DNA of 64,000 nucleotides from NCBI RefSeq assembly GCF_000306785.1, contig NC_017955.1, positions 2,418,001 through 2,482,000 on the forward strand. The letters run 5' to 3'. Below the pieces are notes generated by a model, which searched no databases, had not been told where the DNA came from, and was given only the letters and a program-made list of their open reading frames with translations. Source of the DNA: Modestobacter italicus. Its GTDB lineage: Bacteria; Actinomycetota; Actinomycetes; Mycobacteriales; Geodermatophilaceae. Numbering within the stretch: position 1 is the stretch's first letter; each line of letters starts with the position of its first letter. Shown here piece by piece: positions 19,189-28,561 of the stretch. The position numbers were made by a program, and so were the translations under genes.

Positions 19189-19353
19189 TCAGGCTCCGAC
19201 GCGCTCCCGGGCGGCACGCTCGGTGGCGAAGGCCGGGTGCTGCGCGGCCAGTTCGCTGGCCTGGCCGAGCCCGGTGAGGGGGCTGCTCGGCAGGTACGCG
19301 TCGAGGTTCCGGCGGGTGGCCTCGACGAGGTGGGTGGTCAGACGGGACAGCAT
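19189..19353 (-). CDS. Small protein, 54 residues, unknown
   Basis: A short reading frame in the 450-nt space between the hydrolase and the stress-type gene. It starts ATG at 19353 with AGAAGAGG 7 nt upstream and encodes a basic then acidic helical peptide (MLSRLTTHLVEATRRNLDAY to the end ARERVGA). Third-position G/C use is high, as in real genes here. I do not recognise a family. Nothing else is visible in 19054-19188 or 19354-19503. Confidence 0.5.
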   Translation of the reverse strand: MLSRLTTHLVEATRRNLDAYLPSSPLTGLGQASELAAQHPAFATERAARERVGA

Positions 19354-19503
19354 GCTGGCACCTCTTCTCCGTGTGGTCGATCAGTGACACCGAGGGCAGC
19401 GACGGAGGCGCGAGGGGTGTTCCGGTCGCCGCCGTGAGGTCGCGCACGCCGCGGCGGATCCGCAGAGCTCAGGCAGGAGCCGAGGTCGTGGACCGGTTCG
19501 GGC

Positions 19504-19965
19504 TCACACGTCCCGGGCGAGCACGTGGGTGACCGGCAGGTGGAACTCGTGCTCCAGGCGACCGGGCAGGTCCTGGTGCAGCCAGCGGGACACCCGCGCC
19601 GGGAGCGTCGACACGATGATCTCGTCGAACTCGCCGGCGGCCACGGCGTCCCCGACGGCCCGCAGCGGATCGGGGTCGCCCACCACGCCGTCGGCGCGCA
19701 CCCCCGCAGCGGTCAGCTTCGCCAGGGCGCTGTCCAGCTTGGCCTGGGCCAGCCGCCGCGCCTCCTTCGGCGGGCCCGGCAGGGTGGGCGAGCCACCCAT
19801 GACCGGCATCGGGACCGGCATGGCGTTCGACACGAGGTCCTTCACCGGCGTCGCCGGCACGACGAGCCGGAACTCGGCGGGGCCGGCGGCCACGCGCTCA
19901 CGGACGAGGCCCATGAGCTCGTCGCTGTCGAGCGACTGGTTCGCCACCACGAGGTACCGGTGCAT
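19504..19965 (-). CDS. Universal-stress-like small protein
   Basis: 153 residues with an alternating beta/alpha pattern starting HRYLVVANQSLDSDEL and ending FDEIIVSTLPARVSRWLHQDLPGRLEHE. This resembles the Rossmann-like UspA fold (terminal strand followed by a helix) but lacks an obvious ATP-binding G-x2-G-x9-G(S/T). ATG at 19965 with GGAGG 5 nt upstream supports the start. Monocistronic on the minus strand; divergent from the ABM gene at 20129. Role unknown, probably stress-related. Confidence 0.7.
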   Translation of the reverse strand: MHRYLVVANQSLDSDELMGLVRERVAAGPAEFRLVVPATPVKDLVSNAMPVPMPVMGGSPTLPGPPKEARRLAQAKLDSALAKLTAAGVRADGVVGDPDPLRAVGDAVAAGEFDEIIVSTLPARVSRWLHQDLPGRLEHEFHLPVTHVLARDV

Positions 19966-20128
19966 GGTGTCCTCCGGACCGACGGTCGGACGTGCGAGAC
20001 GGAACCGTACCGCTGATCCGGGGCCGTGAGCGGGGCTGCGGCCCGGGCCGGCAGCCGTCGGTCCCGGCCGGACCCGACGACGTCCGGCACCCCGCCGCAG
20101 GCCCCGGCGCGGGTGTAGGAACGCGCCC

Positions 20129-20431
20129 ATGACCGAACCGGAGAGCGGGCTCTTCCTCGTCGTCACCATCAAGCCGCGCAAGGACCGGCTCGCCGAGGCC
20201 GAGGCGCAGCTGCAGTCCATGCGTCGGCAGACGCTCACCGAGCCGGGGTGCGTCTTCATGCACCTGGTGCAGCCGCGGGACGACCCGGACAACTGGGTCA
20301 TGCTGGAGATGTTCCGGTCGCAGGCTGCGTGGGACGAGCACATGCAGCAGCCTTACAACACCGAGGGCAACCGCATCCTCGAGGACCTGCTCCGCGAACC
20401 GTCGGACCTGCGGCTGATGGACGAGAGGTAG
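20129..20431 (+). CDS. Antibiotic-biosynthesis-monooxygenase (ABM) domain protein
   Basis: 100-residue ferredoxin-like dimeric alpha/beta-barrel protein. Family features: LFLVVTIKPRKDRLAE strand-helix start, EPGCVFMHLVQ, WVMLEMFRSQAAWDEHMQ. Members include cofactor-free quinol monooxygenases (YgiN) and haem-degrading enzymes; the Asn/Trp/His set for haem degradation is not clear here. ATG start at 20129. Stands alone between the USP-like gene and the sugar gene cluster. Confidence 0.82.
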   Translation: MTEPESGLFLVVTIKPRKDRLAEAEAQLQSMRRQTLTEPGCVFMHLVQPRDDPDNWVMLEMFRSQAAWDEHMQQPYNTEGNRILEDLLREPSDLRLMDER

Positions 20432-20508
20432 CGGCTCCCCGGATCCCCGCGCCGGGGTGCGGGTCGGGTGGATCGGGGCCCGGCGGGGGCTAGTCTCCCG
20501 GTACCGAC

Positions 20509-20524
20509 TGTGACGCACGTCACA
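20509..20524 (+). promoter_or_regulatory. Perfect CRP-type site TGTGA-N6-TCACA before the sugar transporter
   Basis: TGTGACGCACGTCACA is a perfect match to the TGTGA-N6-TCACA consensus and lies 38 nt upstream of the transporter ATG at 20562. Placement before a sugar permease, kinase and glgC suits a cAMP-receptor-type regulator, but a different family with a similar palindrome cannot be excluded. Confidence 0.65.
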
Positions 20525-20561
20525 AGTCGCGTCCCGACCGCCTCGGTGAGGGGTGGACCGC

Positions 20562-21899
20562 ATGGCCCGACCGTCCCAGCTCCAGGAGCAACCGAACGTC
20601 GGAGGCCCGGCCAAGGCGGGGCTGGTCTACCCGGGCTTCGCCGTCCCGTTCGTCCTGCTGGTGGCCTGCTTCGCCGCCTGGGGATCGGCCGCGAACCTCA
20701 CCGACGTCCTCGTGGGCGTGTTCCGGCACATCTTCACCATGTCGAACTTCCAGTCAGCGCTGGTGCAGTTCGCCTACTACGGGGCCTACTTCGCGCTGGC
20801 CATCCCCGCAGCCCTGATCAACCGGCGGTTCGGGTACAAGACCGGGGTGCTCACCGGCCTGGGGCTGGCCACGCTCGGCGGTCTGCTGTTCATCCCGGCG
20901 AGCCAACTGCTCGTCTACGGGTTCTTCCTCGTCGCGCTGTTCGTGCTCGCTGCGGGGCTGTCCATCCTGGAGACCTCGGCCAACCCCTTCGTGATCGCGA
21001 TGGGGCCCGAGATCAGCGCCACCCAGCGGCTGAACCTCGCCCAGGCGTTCAACCCGGTGGGGGCGAACATCGGCGTCCTGCTGGGCGCCGTGCTCATCCT
21101 GCCCAACATCACGACGGAGACCGAGAAGGCCTCCATGACGGCGGCCGAGCTCGAACGTGCCCAGGAGCAGGACCTGTCCCTGGTGCTCGGGCCCTACCTC
21201 GGCATCGCCGCCGCGCTCGCCCTCATCTGGCTGCTCATCGCCTTCCGGAAGATCGACACACCCGACGAGCACGCCCACTTCGGGTTGGAGCAGGCGTCCG
21301 GCGGGGCGATGAGCCGCCTCTGGCACAACCGGCACTACCGCTTCGGGGTGCTCGCGCAGTTCGCCAACGTCGGTGCCCAGGTCTGCGCGTGGTCGTTCAC
21401 CATCCAGTACGCCCAGGACGTCGCGGGTGTCTCCACCGACGACTCGGGGTGGTACCTGCAGGCGAGCCTGATCCTCTTCCTGGTCGCCCGCTTCCTCATG
21501 ACCTACCTGCTCGGGATCTTCCGGCCGACGAAGCTGCTCCTGGCCATGGCGGGGCTGGGGGTGGCGCTCTGCCTGGTGGCCGTGTTCGTGCCCAACATGC
21601 TCGGTCTCATCGCGGTCGTCGGCATCTCGCTGAGCCTGTCGCTGATGTTCCCGACGATCTACGGGGTGGCGCTGCAGGGGCTGGGTCCGGACACCAAGTT
21701 CGGCGCCGCCGGTCTGGTCATGGCGATCCTGGGAGGCGCGCTGGTGACCCCGGTCATGGGCCTGGTGATGGACCGGGCCGACACGAACGTCGGCTTCGTG
21801 GTGCCGGCGGTCTGCCTCGCGGTCGTGGCGGCGTACGCCCTGTTCGACCTCCGGTCCGCACGTCACGGCGGTCCGCTGGTCGCCGAGGGGGCGCACTGA
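20562..21899 (+). CDS. MFS sugar transporter, FucP type
   Basis: About 445 residues with twelve predicted membrane helices. The FucP-subfamily patterns FAAWGSAANLTDVLVGVF and LETSANPFV...RLNLAQAFNPVGA are present, indicating proton-coupled import of a monosaccharide such as fucose, glucose or fructose. ATG at 20562 is preferred, since GAGGGG sits 8 nt before it; an in-frame GTG at 20553 would overlap that site. A CRP-like palindrome lies just upstream. It is followed after 60 nt by a PfkB kinase, so the pair probably imports and phosphorylates a ketose. Confidence 0.92.
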   Translation: MARPSQLQEQPNVGGPAKAGLVYPGFAVPFVLLVACFAAWGSAANLTDVLVGVFRHIFTMSNFQSALVQFAYYGAYFALAIPAALINRRFGYKTGVLTGLGLATLGGLLFIPASQLLVYGFFLVALFVLAAGLSILETSANPFVIAMGPEISATQRLNLAQAFNPVGANIGVLLGAVLILPNITTETEKASMTAAELERAQEQDLSLVLGPYLGIAAALALIWLLIAFRKIDTPDEHAHFGLEQASGGAMSRLWHNRHYRFGVLAQFANVGAQVCAWSFTIQYAQDVAGVSTDDSGWYLQASLILFLVARFLMTYLLGIFRPTKLLLAMAGLGVALCLVAVFVPNMLGLIAVVGISLSLSLMFPTIYGVALQGLGPDTKFGAAGLVMAILGGALVTPVMGLVMDRADTNVGFVVPAVCLAVVAAYALFDLRSARHGGPLVAEGAH

Positions 21900-21959
21900 C
21901 CGGCGCACCCGCCGGCGCCGGGTACCGGCGACACCCTTCTCGTCGACAGGAGCAGGCGG

Positions 21960-22916
21960 ATGTTCGTGGTGGTCGGGGAAGCGCTCGTGGACCTCGTGGG
22001 GCAGCGCGGCAGCCGGACGCTGGTCGCGCACCCGGGCGGGAGCCCGGCCAACGTCGCGCTGGGTCTGGCCCGGCTCGGTGACCCGGTCTCGCTGATCACG
22101 AGCCTCGGGCGGGACTCCCTCGGGGAGATGGTCGCCGGGCACCTGACGGCGAGCGGCGTCCGGGTCGACCGGGGGCCCGACGCGGGCACGAAGACCAGCC
22201 TGGCCGTGGCCAGCCTGGCCGCGGGGGTCGCCGCCTACGACTTCCGCATCGAGTGGGACATCGGTGACCTGGCGCCCCTCCCGGTCGAGACGCGGTGCCT
22301 GCACACCGGCTCGCTGGCCACCGCCCTGGCGCCCGGCGCGGCCCACGTGCGGGACCTGCTCGAACGGGAGCGCGAGCGGGGCAGGGTCACCATCTCCTAC
22401 GACCCCAACGTGCGCCCCGGCCTGCTGGGGCAGCCGGAGGACGCCAGGCCCGGGATCGAGCACCTGGTGTCCCTGTCCGACGTGGTCAAGGTGAGCGACG
22501 AGGACCTGCGCTGGCTCCACCCCGACCGCCGGGACGTCGACGTGGCCAGGGACTGGCTGGCCCTGGGCGCCCCGCTCGTGGTGGTGACCCGCGGTGGCGA
22601 CGGTGTCCTCGCGCTCACCGCCGGCCTGGAGCTGGACCGCCCCGCCACGCCGATCGACCTCGTCGACACCGTCGGTGCGGGTGACTCCTTCACCGCGGGA
22701 CTGCTGGACGGGCTGGGGCGTGCCGACCTCATCGGCGGCGCCCGGCGGGACGCGCTCGCGGCCATCGACGAGGCGAGCCTGATCAGCGTCCTGGACGACG
22801 CCAGCCTGATCGCGTCGATCACCTGCTCGCGTCCGGGTGCCGACCCGCCGACCCGGGCGGAGGTGGAGACCGCCCGGTCAGCCCGGCCGTCGACGCGGCA
22901 GTCCACCCCGGGCTGA
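21960..22916 (+). CDS. PfkB-family carbohydrate kinase (fructokinase-like)
   Basis: 318-residue ribokinase-fold sugar kinase. N-terminal [11 protein letters not shown] and the substrate region [15 protein letters not shown] are those of fructokinase-type PfkB enzymes; the C-terminal signature [17 protein letters not shown] contains the catalytic aspartate. AGGAGCAGGCGG precedes the ATG. Placed between a sugar permease and GlgC, it likely phosphorylates the imported sugar. The C-terminal ~20 residues are low-complexity. Confidence 0.9.
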   Translation: MFVVVGEALVDLVGQRGSRTLVAHPGGSPANVALGLARLGDPVSLITSLGRDSLGEMVAGHLTASGVRVDRGPDAGTKTSLAVASLAAGVAAYDFRIEWDIGDLAPLPVETRCLHTGSLATALAPGAAHVRDLLERERERGRVTISYDPNVRPGLLGQPEDARPGIEHLVSLSDVVKVSDEDLRWLHPDRRDVDVARDWLALGAPLVVVTRGGDGVLALTAGLELDRPATPIDLVDTVGAGDSFTAGLLDGLGRADLIGGARRDALAAIDEASLISVLDDASLIASITCSRPGADPPTRAEVETARSARPSTRQSTPG

Positions 22917-22979
22917 CCGCGCAGCGCCGGCCGGCGGGTCACCGAGGTCGGCCGCACACAGGAGGGTGAGGTCCCGCGC

Positions 22980-24212
22980 GTGGCGACTGACGTGCTCGCG
23001 ATGGTGCTGGCCGGTGGCGAGGGCAAGCGGCTGATGCCGCTGACCGAGGACCGGGCCAAGCCGGCCGTCCCGTTCGGCGGCATGTACCGCATGATCGACT
23101 TCGTCCTGTCCAACCTGGTCAACGGCGGCCACCGCAAGCTGGTGGTGCTGACCCAGTACAAGAGCCACTCGCTGGACCGGCACATCAGCAAGACGTGGCG
23201 GCTGTCGACGCTGCTGGGCGGCTACGTCGCGCCGGTGCCCGCGCAGCAGCGGCTCGGCCCCCGGTGGTTCGCCGGGTCCGCCGACGCCGTCCACCAGAGC
23301 ATGAACCTCATCAACGACGAGCAGCCCGGGTACGTCGTGGTGTTCGGGGCGGACAACATCTACCGGATGGACCCGCAGCAGATGCTCGACCAGCACATCG
23401 AGTCCGGCGCGGGGGTGACGGTCGCGGCCATCCGCCAGCCGCTGGCCATGGCGGACCAGTTCGGGGTGATCGACGTCGACGCGGGCGGTCGGAGGATCGC
23501 GGCGTTCCGCGAGAAGCCGGCCGACGCGCAGGGCCTGCCGGACGCGCCGCACGAGGTCTTCGCCTCGATGGGCAACTACGTGTTCACCACCAGCGTCCTC
23601 GTCGACGCGGTGACCCGGGACGCCCAGGACCCCGACAGCAAGCACGACATGGGCGGCAGCATCGTCCCGATGCTGGTCGGACGCGGCGAGGCGGCCGTGT
23701 ACGACTTCCGGGACAACGACGTCCCGGGGCAGCGTGAGTCCGAGCGCGGGTACTGGCGCGACGTCGGGACGCTGGACAGCTTCTACGACGCGCACATGGA
23801 CCTGATCTCCGTCGACCCCGAGTTCAGCCTGGCCAACCCGGACTGGCCGATCTTCACCGATCCCCAGACCTTCCCCCCGGCCCGCACCGTGCACGGCTCG
23901 CACGGCCGCGTGGGCACCGCGATGGAGTGCCTGCTGGCGCCCGGCTCGGTCGTGTCGGGCGCCACCGTGAGCCGGTCCGTCCTGTCCCCGGGCGCGCACG
24001 TGCACTCCTGGGCGCAGGTGGACGCCTCGGTGCTCATGCACGGCGTCCAGATCGGGCGGAACGCCATCGTGCGCAACGCGATCCTGGACAAGGACGTCGT
24101 GGTGCACGAGGGCGCGAAGGTCGGGGTCGACCTGGACCGGGACCGGGAGCGGTACACCGTCACCGACAACGGGGTCGTGGTCATCGGCAAGGGCCACCAG
24201 GTCCGGCCCTGA
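22980..24212 (+). CDS. glgC: Glucose-1-phosphate adenylyltransferase
   Basis: Makes ADP-glucose from glucose-1-phosphate and ATP for glycogen or alpha-glucan synthesis. The 410-residue protein has the nucleotide-binding loop [22 protein letters not shown], the FREKP sugar-binding segment and a C-terminal left-handed beta-helix with hexapeptide repeats ([23 protein letters not shown]). GTG start at 22980 after CAGGAGGGTGAGG. Same strand as the transporter and kinase, so imported sugar may flow to storage polymer. Also an allosteric control point in the family. Confidence 0.95.
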   Translation: MATDVLAMVLAGGEGKRLMPLTEDRAKPAVPFGGMYRMIDFVLSNLVNGGHRKLVVLTQYKSHSLDRHISKTWRLSTLLGGYVAPVPAQQRLGPRWFAGSADAVHQSMNLINDEQPGYVVVFGADNIYRMDPQQMLDQHIESGAGVTVAAIRQPLAMADQFGVIDVDAGGRRIAAFREKPADAQGLPDAPHEVFASMGNYVFTTSVLVDAVTRDAQDPDSKHDMGGSIVPMLVGRGEAAVYDFRDNDVPGQRESERGYWRDVGTLDSFYDAHMDLISVDPEFSLANPDWPIFTDPQTFPPARTVHGSHGRVGTAMECLLAPGSVVSGATVSRSVLSPGAHVHSWAQVDASVLMHGVQIGRNAIVRNAILDKDVVVHEGAKVGVDLDRDRERYTVTDNGVVVIGKGHQVRP

Positions 24213-24224
24213 GCTCAGGCTCCC

Positions 24225-25652
24225 TCACACACCGGGTTCGCACGGGACGGCGCCCCGCGCCACCGCGTCGACGAGGCGCTGGTGGTCCCGCTCGGTCTGG
24301 TCGGCGTACACCCTGGCGAAGGCGCAGAGCGCCTGGTCCACCTTGTCCGACCTGCCCAGGTAGCCGGCGATCATCGAGGCGCCGCTGGTGCGCGCGTGCC
24401 CCTTGGCCAGCAGCTGGCCGCAGATCCCCGCGTAGTCGGCCAGCGCCCGGGGGTCGATGGCGTCCAGCGCGACGCTGCCCTTCATGTTGCGGAACTGGCG
24501 CACGTAGTACTGCCGCTCACCCACCGTGGCCCAGCCGAGCAGCGGGTCGCTCACGGTCTGCAGCGCCTGCTGGTACTCCACCACGCGTTCGCCCTGGTGG
24601 GCGTGCCAGGCGGAGTCGCCGTGGACGAACGGGGCGACGACGGAACGCCGGGCCTGCTTGAGCTGGAGGAACAGCACGTCCTCGGGGTCGGACCCCTCGC
24701 ACAGGACGACGTAGGCCCGCAGCCCCACGCTGCCCACGCCGACCACCTTGTGGGCGATGTCGATGATCGTGTAGCCGCCGAGGATCCGGCGCCAGTGCGG
24801 GGCCAGCGTCGCCAGGTAGCCGTCGAGGGCCTCGGCCAGCTCGTCCGCCTCGGCGGCGCCCACCCGGGTGATCAGCGGCGGCTCCTCGACGATGCGCCGT
24901 CGTCCCCGGTGCTGCTCGGTGAAGCGGGGGAGCGCCCGGTCGCTCGTCCGGGACCGCGCCTTCCTCGCCGCCCGGTCCAGCTCCTGGCGCAGCGCGTCGT
25001 CGGACGCCGCCGTCTGCAGCCGGTCGAGGTCGAGCCGCTGGAACGAGCGCCAGAGCAGCGGTTGAGCCGACAGCTCCCACAGCTGCTCGCGGTAGGAGGC
25101 CACGCACGAGGTCACCGCGTCGGCGCAGGTGTCCTCGCTCATGGAGTTCTGCCGCCCGGCGACCCAGACGCTCGCGACGAGGCGGCGCAGGTCCCACTCC
25201 CAGCTGCCCGGGTGGGCCTCGTCGAAGTCGTTGAGGTCGAGCACGAGCTCCTGCTCCGGGGAGCCGTAGAAGCCGATGTTGCCCACGTGGGCGTCGCCGC
25301 AGATGACCGGGGTGATGCCGGTGGCCGGCAACCGGGCGAAGTCCTCGGCCATCACCACGGCGGCGCCGCGCAGGAACCCGTACGGCGAGGCGGTCATCCG
25401 CCCGATCCGCACCGGCACCAGCCAGCTGATCCGGCCCTCGTGCGACTCCGCGAGCAGGTCGAGCACGTCCCGTCGGTCGTCCGGCGGGCTCCACTCCGAC
25501 AGCGACGACCGGGGCACCTGCTTGCGCAGGCTGCGGCCGAGGGCGTAGCGCTCCGCGCGCGGGGTGCCCGGCGTGCGCAGGGAGCCGTAGGCCTGGCCGT
25601 CGACGGTGGCCAGCACCGTCGGGGCGGGGCCGTGCGGGCGGACGCCTGTCAT
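24225..25652 (-). CDS. DUF2252 protein (protein-kinase-like fold)
   Basis: 475 residues. DUF2252 is uncharacterised, but the segments VICGDAHVGNIGFYG and LDLNDFDEAHPGSWEWDLRRL follow the GDxHxxN and DxND(F/W)D pattern of aminoglycoside-phosphotransferase/maltokinase-like enzymes, so a small-molecule phosphotransferase is plausible. GGGAGG lies 6 nt before the ATG at 25652; the longer open frame upstream is a shadow of the VOC gene. Convergent with glgC, 12 nt between stops. Genomic closeness to sugar storage genes may or may not be meaningful. Confidence 0.82.
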   Translation of the reverse strand: MTGVRPHGPAPTVLATVDGQAYGSLRTPGTPRAERYALGRSLRKQVPRSSLSEWSPPDDRRDVLDLLAESHEGRISWLVPVRIGRMTASPYGFLRGAAVVMAEDFARLPATGITPVICGDAHVGNIGFYGSPEQELVLDLNDFDEAHPGSWEWDLRRLVASVWVAGRQNSMSEDTCADAVTSCVASYREQLWELSAQPLLWRSFQRLDLDRLQTAASDDALRQELDRAARKARSRTSDRALPRFTEQHRGRRRIVEEPPLITRVGAAEADELAEALDGYLATLAPHWRRILGGYTIIDIAHKVVGVGSVGLRAYVVLCEGSDPEDVLFLQLKQARRSVVAPFVHGDSAWHAHQGERVVEYQQALQTVSDPLLGWATVGERQYYVRQFRNMKGSVALDAIDPRALADYAGICGQLLAKGHARTSGASMIAGYLGRSDKVDQALCAFARVYADQTERDHQRLVDAVARGAVPCEPGV

Positions 25653-25777
25653 CGTGACCTCCCGGCAGCCCGGTGTGCTCGCCGTCGATCCTGGCACGGT
25701 CGGCGCGGAGCCGGGGGAGGACGGGAACGGACGCTGCGCGGGCTCCTGCCGTGCCGGTGATCGGAACCCGGCCGGGA

Positions 25778-26170
25778 TCACCGCTGATCGCGGCGGAGCG
25801 GGTGGTCCTCGGGGACCTGCACCACGGCGATCCGCACGCCGTCGGGGTCCTCGATCCACATCTCGACCAGCCCCCAGGGCTCCCGTCGGGGCGGTCGGGT
25901 CACGGTGACCCCGGCGCCGGCCAGCCGCTCGTGCTCCCGGGCGACGTCCCGCACCTGGAGCCAGAGCGCGAGGCCGCCCGGTGGCCGCTCGGCGCGACCG
26001 GAGACCTCGAGCAGGCCGTTGCCGAGGAAGTAGACGACGCCGCGGTGCTCCGGCGGGCCGAACTCCCGGGAGACGGCCAGGCCGAGGACGTCGCCGTAGA
26101 ACGCGTGTGACCGGGCCGGGTCCGTCGGGCGCAGCAGGATGCGGCTGCTCAGCACGTCCATCCGCGGCAT
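25778..26170 (-). CDS. VOC-superfamily (glyoxalase/bleomycin-resistance fold) protein
   Basis: 130 residues starting MPRMDVLSSRILL. The two beta-alpha-beta-beta-beta modules are visible (DPARSHAFYGDVLGLAV; EMWIEDPDGVRIAVVQVPEDHPL), typical of VOC metalloenzymes or binding proteins. ATG at 26170 is chosen because GGTGGAAG abuts it; ATG at 26161 is the alternative. Substrate unknown. Confidence 0.82.
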   Translation of the reverse strand: MPRMDVLSSRILLRPTDPARSHAFYGDVLGLAVSREFGPPEHRGVVYFLGNGLLEVSGRAERPPGGLALWLQVRDVAREHERLAGAGVTVTRPPRREPWGLVEMWIEDPDGVRIAVVQVPEDHPLRRDQR

Positions 26171-26289
26171 CTTCCACCCGCCGGCCGTCCGTGGTCGCTG
26201 ATCACCGCTGCGAAGGCGGCACACCCGTGCGACGCTGCTGCTCGACGGCTGACGCCGGGGATCGGCCGTCAGGACGGAGGGAGCGACCC

Positions 26290-27090
26290 GTGCCGGTCAT
26301 CGAGCGTCCTGACACCGCCCGCATCGCATGGGAGTCCGACGGGCCGGAGGACGCACCCGCCGTCCTGCTGGTGATGGGGCTCGCCTACCCGGCCGCGATG
26401 TGGTTCCGGCTGGTGCCCGCGCTGGCCGAGGGCCACCGGGTCATCCGCGTCGACAACCGGGGTGCCGGCCGCACCGGGGACGTCCCCGGGGCGCCGTACA
26501 CGGTCGGGACCATGGCGGCGGACTGCCTGGCCGTGCTGGACGCGGCGGGCGTGGACACCGCCCACGTCGTCGGCATCTCGATGGGCGGCCTGATCGCGCA
26601 GGAGATCGTGCACACCGCCCCGGAGCGGGTGCGCTCGCTGTGCCTGATCGCCACCCACCCGGGCATCCCGCACGCCGTTCTGAACCCGCAGGCGATGGCG
26701 ATGCTGACGCAGCGCGGGCCGATGACGCCCCAGGAGGCAGCGGAGGCCTCCATCCCGTTCAACTACGCGCCGAGGACGCCGCGCGAGCGCATCGAGGAGG
26801 ACTGGGCGGTGCGGTTGCCGCTCGCCGCCACGAACCGGGGTAACCTGGCGCAGGTGATGGGGACGTCGCAGTGGGACGGCCACGACCGCCTGCCGGGCAT
26901 CACCGCACCGACGCTGGTCGTGCACGGGGAGCTGGATGCGCTCGTCCCGCCGGAGAACGGCCGCATCATCGCCCGCCGCATCCCCGGCGCCGAGCTCGTG
27001 GTGGTCCCGGACGCAAACCACGTGCTGATGACCGACCAGCCCGGCCACGTGTCGGAGGTGCTCGTCGACTGGCTGGACCGGAACCGCTGA
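26290..27090 (+). CDS. Alpha/beta-hydrolase
   Basis: 266-residue alpha/beta-hydrolase: nucleophile elbow GISMGGLIAQE, acid in GELDALVPP, histidine in DANHVLM. GTG start at 26290 with GGAGGGAG 5 nt upstream. Resembles the esterase/lactonase group of 3-oxoadipate enol-lactonase and AclR-type hydrolases; no pathway partner is adjacent. Convergent with another hydrolase gene 13 nt away. Confidence 0.87.
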   Translation: MPVIERPDTARIAWESDGPEDAPAVLLVMGLAYPAAMWFRLVPALAEGHRVIRVDNRGAGRTGDVPGAPYTVGTMAADCLAVLDAAGVDTAHVVGISMGGLIAQEIVHTAPERVRSLCLIATHPGIPHAVLNPQAMAMLTQRGPMTPQEAAEASIPFNYAPRTPRERIEEDWAVRLPLAATNRGNLAQVMGTSQWDGHDRLPGITAPTLVVHGELDALVPPENGRIIARRIPGAELVVVPDANHVLMTDQPGHVSEVLVDWLDRNR

Positions 27091-27103
27091 CCGTCGACCC
27101 CGC

Positions 27104-28069
27104 TCAGCCCGTGGCTCGCGGCAGCCGCTGCTCTACCCGGTCCAGCAGGGTCTCGAAGGCGCTGTCGACGACCTCGGGTCGGCTGAGGTTGACGCTGTGC
27201 CCCGCGCCGGGCACGACGACCAGCTCGGCGCCGGACCCGAGGACCTCGGCGATCCGCCGGCTGTGCACGGCGGGGGTGAGCCGGTCGTGGGTGCCGACCA
27301 CCACCGTGACCGGCACGCGCCTCAGCACCTCGAGCGCCGCCGTCTCGTCGTGGTCGAGGATGCTCGCATAGAAGGCCGTGGTGACCGGCAGCGGCGTCTC
27401 CTCGAGCATGTCCTGGACCAAGCGCACCGTGGCCGGGTCGGCGTCGTCACGGCCGAAGAGGTACTGCCGGGTGTACCACCGGCCCAGTGCGGTGCCCCGC
27501 CGGCGGAACCGCTCCAGGAGCGGGGCGATCAGCCGCAGCCAACGGAGGTAGAGAGCCACCAGCCCGAGCCGCCGCGCCAGCTCGAACGCCCGGCCGACCA
27601 CGCCGTCCGGGACCAGCCCATCGGCGGAGGTGGCGAGGAGGAAGGCGCCGACGACCCGGGTGCCGAACAGCTCCGGCCGCTGGCGGGCCAGCGCCAGCAC
27701 GCTCATGCCGCCCAGGGAGTGCCCCGCCAGGACGACGGGGCCCGACGGCGTGGTGGCGTCCAGGACCTCACCGAGATCCCGGCCGGTCCGGTCGATCGTC
27801 GCGTTGTGCCGGCGGTCCCAGGCCGACCGCCCGTGGCCGCGGTGGTCCCACAGGACCAGCCGCGCCCGTCCGTGCAGCGCCGCCCGCTGGCCGTCCCACT
27901 CGCCCAGGCGCGCGGTGAAGCCGTGGGTCAGCAGCACGGTCAGCGGTGCGTCCGAGGTGCCGTCGACCTCGACGTGCAGGTCCACGCCGTCGTCGGTGCG
28001 TACCCTCCGCGACCCGGGCGCGGGTGACCCGGCGGGTGCGGAGCGAGCAGAGCGACGGGGGATGCGCAC
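27104..28069 (-). CDS. Alpha/beta-hydrolase (lipase/peroxidase-like)
   Basis: 321-residue alpha/beta-hydrolase with HGFTARLGEW, WDHRGHGRS, nucleophile elbow GHSLGGMSV, acid in GTHDRLTP and histidine in GAGHSVN. A basic helical insertion (about 170-205, LYLRWLRLIAPLLERFRRR) could form a lid or membrane contact. GTG start at 28069 is the best available, preceded by GGACGG; the start is not certain. Not closely similar to the neighbour at 26290. Confidence 0.84.
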   Translation of the reverse strand: MRIPRRSARSAPAGSPAPGSRRVRTDDGVDLHVEVDGTSDAPLTVLLTHGFTARLGEWDGQRAALHGRARLVLWDHRGHGRSAWDRRHNATIDRTGRDLGEVLDATTPSGPVVLAGHSLGGMSVLALARQRPELFGTRVVGAFLLATSADGLVPDGVVGRAFELARRLGLVALYLRWLRLIAPLLERFRRRGTALGRWYTRQYLFGRDDADPATVRLVQDMLEETPLPVTTAFYASILDHDETAALEVLRRVPVTVVVGTHDRLTPAVHSRRIAEVLGSGAELVVVPGAGHSVNLSRPEVVDSAFETLLDRVEQRLPRATG

Positions 28070-28137
28070 CCGTCCATCTCAGGGGCCGTCGACCCCGGCC
28101 GCCACTCCAGGGGGCCGGGCACTCCAGCCCCCGGTGT

Positions 28138-28410
28138 TCAGGGTCGTCCAGACGGGGAGCCCAGCATCTCGCACGCCCGGCATCGAGCGACGGCCATGAC
28201 CTCGGCCCAGCTCAGGGCCAGCCGTTCGAGCTGCTGCTGGGTGAACGCCTCGCACAGCGAGGCGCCGTCCCCGTCGACGAGGTGGAAGCGACGGTCCCCG
28301 GTCCTCCTGCCGATCGACCGGGCGACCGGGAAGGGAGCGGCGCGGGAGCCGACTCCTGCGGGGACCCGCGAGTCGATGACCGCGGTCGGGACGATGGTGG
28401 GACTCGGCAT
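28138..28410 (-). CDS. Small conserved protein, 90 residues, with C-terminal CxxC
   Basis: Starts MPSPTIVPTAVIDSRVPAG; a central FHLVDGDGASLCEAF and C-terminal helix end in ARCRACEM, a potential metal- or redox-active Cys pair. Acidic/aromatic pattern and high third-position GC support a real gene. The ribosome binding site is weak, and GTG at 28422 is an alternative. I do not know a function. Confidence 0.62.
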   Translation of the reverse strand: MPSPTIVPTAVIDSRVPAGVGSRAAPFPVARSIGRRTGDRRFHLVDGDGASLCEAFTQQQLERLALSWAEVMAVARCRACEMLGSPSGRP

Positions 28411-28561
28411 GGGTCGATCCACTTCGCACGTGCTGCGTGGCGTCGCCGTGGACCGGAGCGACCGGGTTCCGCCAGGGACCGGAGCGGAGGGCCGCGGGGC
28501 GGCCGAACACAAGGCTAGTTGCCCCGCCGGGGCCGGACCAGCCCGCCGGGTGAGTTCGAGC

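Noticed and set aside
22980-25652. GlgC and DUF2252 as one functional unit
   Set aside because: They are convergent and no other trehalose/maltokinase gene is present, so the link rests on distance only.
25692-25708. TGGCACGGTCGGCGCGG with GG-N10-GC, a second sigma-54-like promoter
   Set aside because: The -12 region is poor, and it points into the antisense side of the VOC gene with no gene downstream on that strand.
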